The position numbers and the translations under genes are program-made. From positions 1 to 30,053 of the IMG/VR virus record IMGVR_UViG_3300011114_000229: a stretch of DNA of 30,053 nucleotides; one strand, written 5' to 3'. The DNA comes from a virus. Below the pieces are notes generated by a model that did not search any database, was not told the DNA's origin, and saw only the letters and a list, made by a program, of their open reading frames with translations. Shown piece after piece: positions 27,061 through 30,053 of this stretch; position 1 is the stretch's first letter, and the number at the start of each line of letters is the position of its first letter.

Positions 27061-27559
27061 TACAAAGTTTTGCTCAAAATGCAAAGAAACTTTATCGGTA
27101 GATTCTTTTTTCAAAAATAAGAGTCGTAGAGATGGATTGCAAGGATATTGCAAAAAATGCAAATGCTTAAGAGATAGGCAATATGACTCTGAACACAGAG
27201 ATAAAGTTAATGAATCTGCAAGAAAAAGAAGATTTGCTGGAGAAACAAGGCAAACACATTTACATGCTTTAAAAAACTACAGGCAAAAGAATAAGGCTAT
27301 TCGTGCCAAACTTCAAATGAATCGTAAAAGTGCGAAATTGTTAAGAACACCACTTTGGTTAACAGAGTTTGACCGCCTAAAAATACAATGCTACTATCAG
27401 GTGGCAGCCATGAGGTCAAGAGAAAGTGGCGAACATTGGCACGTTGACCATATAATCCCATTGCAGGGTAAAACTGTTTGTGGACTTCATGTGCCAAACA
27501 ACTTGCAAATTATTCCCGCAATTGAGAATATGCGTAAGAACAACCACTATGAGGTCTGA
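27041..27559 (+). CDS. Free-standing HNH endonuclease with zinc finger
   Basis: 172 residues from ATG 27041, with GGGAG seven bases upstream, overlapping the TerL end. The first 45 residues hold a Cys4 finger (FCSKCKETLSVDSFF, then GYCKKCKC). The C-terminal part has the HNH active site: HWHVDHIIPLQGK, GLHVPNNLQIIP and NMRKNNHYEV, with His residues for metal binding and the terminal Asn-x-x-Lys. It makes DNA breaks, probably as a homing endonuclease inserted between TerL and portal. No intron boundaries are seen; it lies between genes rather than inside one. Confidence 0.85.
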   Translation: MLSQVFNTKFCSKCKETLSVDSFFKNKSRRDGLQGYCKKCKCLRDRQYDSEHRDKVNESARKRRFAGETRQTHLHALKNYRQKNKAIRAKLQMNRKSAKLLRTPLWLTEFDRLKIQCYYQVAAMRSRESGEHWHVDHIIPLQGKTVCGLHVPNNLQIIPAIENMRKNNHYEV

Positions 27560-27561
27560 TT

Positions 27562-29541
27562 ATGGATCAAAACGAATTCCAAGAACCTAGCGACTCAGAT
27601 AAGGAACTGGTTTCCTTTGTTGTTGACCATTGTGATAGATGGAGAGACTACCGAGATACCAACTATTTGGACGATTGGCTAGAGTACGAGCGAATCTTCA
27701 ATGGCGAGTGGGATGCCCAAGACAAGACCCGTGAATCAGAGCGTAGCCGTATCGTTACTCCCGCTACCCAACAAGCCGTAGAGACACGCCATGCTGAGAT
27801 CATGGAAGCCATCTTTGGTCAGGGTGAGTTCTTTGACATTCAAGATGATATTCGTGATGTCAATGGTAGCCCATTAGACGTTGAAGCTATCAAAGCACAA
27901 TTGATGGAAGACTTTAAAGTCGATAAGATTCGCAAGTCTATTGACCAAATTGAACTACTTGCTGAACTGTATGGCACTGGAATCGGTGAGATTGTTGTCA
28001 AAACAGAGAAAGTCTATGTTCCATCTACTCAGGCAATACCTGGTCAAATCGGTCAAGCCGCTATCGGAGTGGTAGAACAAGACCGCATTGCAGTCAAGAT
28101 TGTTCCTGTAAACCCCCGTAACTTTCTGTTTGACCCTAATGGAACATCTATTGATGACTGTATGGGTGTGGCTATTGAGAAGTATGTCTCTATCCACAAG
28201 GTCGTCAAAGGTCAAGAAGATGGCATCTACCGCAAGGTAAAAGTCGGCACTGACTCTATGGATACGGACTTAGAGCCTACCCAAGAGATTACTCAGTACG
28301 AAGACGATAAGGTAAAACTTCTGACTTACTATGGTTTAGTCCCTAGAGAGTACCTTGACCAAATAGAGAATGATGATGCTGAAGTAGAAGACTTGTTTCC
28401 TGATGACAGTATTCAGGATGAGTATTCCGATCTGGTTGAGGCTATCGTAGTTATTGCCAATGATGGGACTCTTTTGAAGGCAGAAAAGAACCCATACATG
28501 ATGAAGGATCGCCCAATCCTTGCTTATCAGGACGATACAGTTCCTAATCGGCTATTGGGTCGTGGTACTGTAGAAAAGGCTTACAACTCACAAAAAGCCA
28601 TAGATGCCCAAGTTCGTTCACACTTAGATTCACTAGCCCTCACTACTAGCCCAATGATGGCTATGGATGCTACTCGTCTTCCAAGGGGTGCTAAGTTTGA
28701 AGTCAAGCCAGGCAAGGCTATCCTGACAAACGGCAATCCCAATGAGATTTTGTTCCCGTTCAAGTTTGGCAACACTGACGGGTCTAACTTGCAAACTGCC
28801 AAAGAGTTTGAACGTATGCTCTTGATGGCAACAGGCACTCTTGACTCTCAGGGAATGGTATCTGCCGTTGCTAGAGATGCGGGTCAGGGCGGTATTTCAA
28901 TGGCTGTAGCCTCGATTATCAAGAAATACAAACGTACATTGGTGAACTTCCAAGAGGATTTTATGATCCCCTTCATCACCAAAGCCGCCTACCGCTATAT
29001 GCAGTTCGATCCAGAGCGTTATCCTACTGTGGACATGAAGTTTATTCCAACTGCTGCTTTGGGAATCATTGCTAGAGAGCATGAACAACAACAGATGATT
29101 GGTTTGCTCCAGACTCTTGGCCCGAATACACCTGTTTTGCCTATCATTTTGAAGGGCATTATGGCTAATTCTTCTCTGTCAAACAGATTTGAGTTGATTG
29201 CCATGCTAGACAAGATGTCTCAGGCTGATCCACAGGCTCAACAAGCTCAGCAAATGCAACAACAATTGGCTATGCAACTAGCTCAAGCTCAGATTGCTGT
29301 CCAAACTACACAAGCAGAGCAGAATAAGGCTGAAGCGCAGAAGTTATTGACTGAAGCGCAATTGATGCCTATTGAGTTGCAAGCAAAGAGTATGGCGGCT
29401 AATACCAAGAACCTCCCAACTGATGACGCTATGGCTTCACGAGAGTTTGATAAGCGGGTCAAAGTTGCTGAATTGATGCTAAAAGAAGCAGATATTCAGA
29501 ATAAGGCTAAGATTGTTGAAAAACAGATGATGAGACAATGA
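27562..29541 (+). CDS. Portal protein, P22 type
   Basis: 659 residues from ATG 27562. It forms the dodecameric ring at one vertex of the head through which DNA enters and leaves. Starts MDQNEFQEPSDSDKELVSFV, with RDTNYLDDWLEYERIFNGEW and ESERSRIVTPATQQAVETRH near the N-terminus, a layout of P22-type portals. The middle has mixed alpha/beta sequence; from about 550 it becomes a Gln/Ala coiled-coil (QAQQAQQMQQQLAMQLAQA), like the barrel end of such portals. It follows TerL and precedes the capsid genes, as expected. Stop overlaps the next start (ATGA). Confidence 0.82.
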   Translation: MDQNEFQEPSDSDKELVSFVVDHCDRWRDYRDTNYLDDWLEYERIFNGEWDAQDKTRESERSRIVTPATQQAVETRHAEIMEAIFGQGEFFDIQDDIRDVNGSPLDVEAIKAQLMEDFKVDKIRKSIDQIELLAELYGTGIGEIVVKTEKVYVPSTQAIPGQIGQAAIGVVEQDRIAVKIVPVNPRNFLFDPNGTSIDDCMGVAIEKYVSIHKVVKGQEDGIYRKVKVGTDSMDTDLEPTQEITQYEDDKVKLLTYYGLVPREYLDQIENDDAEVEDLFPDDSIQDEYSDLVEAIVVIANDGTLLKAEKNPYMMKDRPILAYQDDTVPNRLLGRGTVEKAYNSQKAIDAQVRSHLDSLALTTSPMMAMDATRLPRGAKFEVKPGKAILTNGNPNEILFPFKFGNTDGSNLQTAKEFERMLLMATGTLDSQGMVSAVARDAGQGGISMAVASIIKKYKRTLVNFQEDFMIPFITKAAYRYMQFDPERYPTVDMKFIPTAALGIIAREHEQQQMIGLLQTLGPNTPVLPIILKGIMANSSLSNRFELIAMLDKMSQADPQAQQAQQMQQQLAMQLAQAQIAVQTTQAEQNKAEAQKLLTEAQLMPIELQAKSMAANTKNLPTDDAMASREFDKRVKVAELMLKEADIQNKAKIVEKQMMRQ

Positions 29542-29777
29542 ACCCAGAACTTCAAAAGTATTACGAAGAGAGATTTTCCACAATGTCCACTCAAGGGTGG
29601 ATAGATTTGATGGAAGATGTTGACAAAATGATTGAACCTTTGAATAATATTTCAACAATTGCAGATGAAAAAAGTCTACAATTCAGAAAAGGTGAGTTAT
29701 CAATCCTTATTTGGCTGAAAAACTTAAAACAAGTCAGCGAAAGAGCATTTGAGGACTTAAATGAAAAGAATGTATGA
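29538..29777 (+). CDS. Small post-portal protein, unknown
   Basis: 79 residues from ATG 29538 (ATGA overlap with the portal). Starts MNPELQKYYEERFSTMSTQG, with WIDLMEDVDKMIE and a C-terminal helix LSILIWLKNLKQVSERAFED. Helical and acidic, of a kind I recall directly after portals in related phages. May help assembly. It overlaps the next gene by 17 bases. Confidence 0.7.
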   Translation: MNPELQKYYEERFSTMSTQGWIDLMEDVDKMIEPLNNISTIADEKSLQFRKGELSILIWLKNLKQVSERAFEDLNEKNV

Positions 29778-29988
29778 ATTTGCCTGTATAAACGGGCATA
29801 AGACAGAGAGATTTGTTGTTTATGAGACAACAAGTCTTGTGTGTGATTGTGGTGAGGAAACTCATCGCATTTTATCTGCGCCAGCTTTTAGGTTAGAAGG
29901 ATGGTCTGGAGCGTTTCCATCAGCGTATGGGAAGTTCGAGAAAAGCCATACTGATAAACTGAAATCTGAACGCAAAATCAACTCATAA
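29761..29988 (+). CDS. Small zinc-ribbon protein (FmdB-like end)
   Basis: 75 residues from ATG 29761; GAGG lies six bases upstream. Starts MKRMYEFACINGHKTERFVV, then SLVCDCGEETHRILSAPAFR. The first metal pair is Cys-x3-His rather than two cysteines, and the second is CxCG, so the ribbon is atypical. The C-terminal half is Ser/Lys-rich and ends SERKINS. Similar proteins sit before scaffold genes in other phages; function unknown. Confidence 0.7.
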   Translation: MKRMYEFACINGHKTERFVVYETTSLVCDCGEETHRILSAPAFRLEGWSGAFPSAYGKFEKSHTDKLKSERKINS

Positions 29989-30045
29989 GCAATTATGCCG
30001 AGTTGAATCTCCTACAACCGATTACGGCAGGAAAAGGAAAAAAGT

Positions 30046-30053
30046 ATGTTGAT
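30046..30053 (+). CDS. First codons of the next gene (partial)
   Basis: ATG at 30046 with AAAGGA about eight bases upstream opens a frame that leaves the window after two codons. By order it should be the scaffold or another head gene. The 57 bases before it contain a TGCCG/CGGCA inverted pair. Confidence 0.5.

Overview
The window is a large part of a tailed bacteriophage genome, most likely a short-tailed (podovirus-like) phage of a Gram-negative, probably proteobacterial, host. The evidence is a P22-type portal, a large terminase with both ATPase and nuclease motifs, a tail fibre built of GGTG-type repeats, three long Ala/Gln-rich proteins in the place where podophages carry ejection proteins, and a holin/GH24 endolysin lysis block. 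The phage type and host are inferred from gene content. No integrase, tRNA gene, CRISPR array or rRNA gene was seen.

Layout. (1) 1-10093 (+): late virion genes: end of an unknown gene, a tail hub/stabilisation-type protein, the tail fibre, a small protein, and three long virion/ejection candidates. (2) 10093-11983 (+): lysis block of tightly overlapped small genes (membrane peptide, secreted small protein, small charged protein, two-helix membrane protein, holin-like protein, endolysin). (3) 12019-13506 (+): a zincin-like protein, a calcineurin-type phosphoesterase and a 47-residue membrane protein. (4) 16156-13515 (-): leftward early operon with small conserved phage proteins, an ERF annealing protein, an SSB-like protein, a winged-helix protein, a 59-residue gene hidden between ATGA overlaps, a MazG-like enzyme and an acidic protein. 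(5) 16157-16289: divergent control region with an inverted-repeat operator and a probable leaderless rightward promoter. (6) 16290-22478 (+): rightward early operon with a winged-helix regulator, a structured RNA with its own consensus promoter and intrinsic terminator, a possible origin stretch with a perfect DnaA box, a zinc-ribbon protein, a helicase-loader-like protein, a C5-cytosine methyltransferase, a RusA-like resolvase, a PP-loop (PAPS-reductase-like) protein, many small proteins and a Cys/His nuclease-like protein. (7) 24757-22633 (-): accessory operon of eight very small genes, several with a nearly identical untranslated leader, ending in a two-hairpin terminator. (8) 24890-30053 (+): a small protein, a 300-base gap with an operator copy and a G-rich tract, then TerS, TerL, a free-standing HNH endonuclease, the portal, two small proteins and the first codons of the next gene.

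How it works together. Two early operons diverge from about 16.2 kb and supply recombination (ERF, SSB-like, RusA), replication (helicase-loader-like) and DNA or nucleotide modification (methyltransferase, PP-loop protein, MazG-like). The packaging and late genes read rightward from 25.4 kb off the window's end and enter again at its start. The scaffold, major capsid and tail-adaptor genes expected between the portal and the tail genes are absent, so they probably lie in the piece not shown if the genome is circular or circularly permuted.

Most interesting signals: the structured RNA at about 16884-17036, whose two long helices interlock as a pseudoknot or switch; a palindrome AGGG-N(3-5)-CCCT repeated almost only in non-coding gaps; the cloned leader TTTAATAGGTGTCAA in front of unrelated small genes; several 30-residue membrane peptides coupled by ATGA overlaps; and a hairpin just upstream of the winged-helix gene at 14604.
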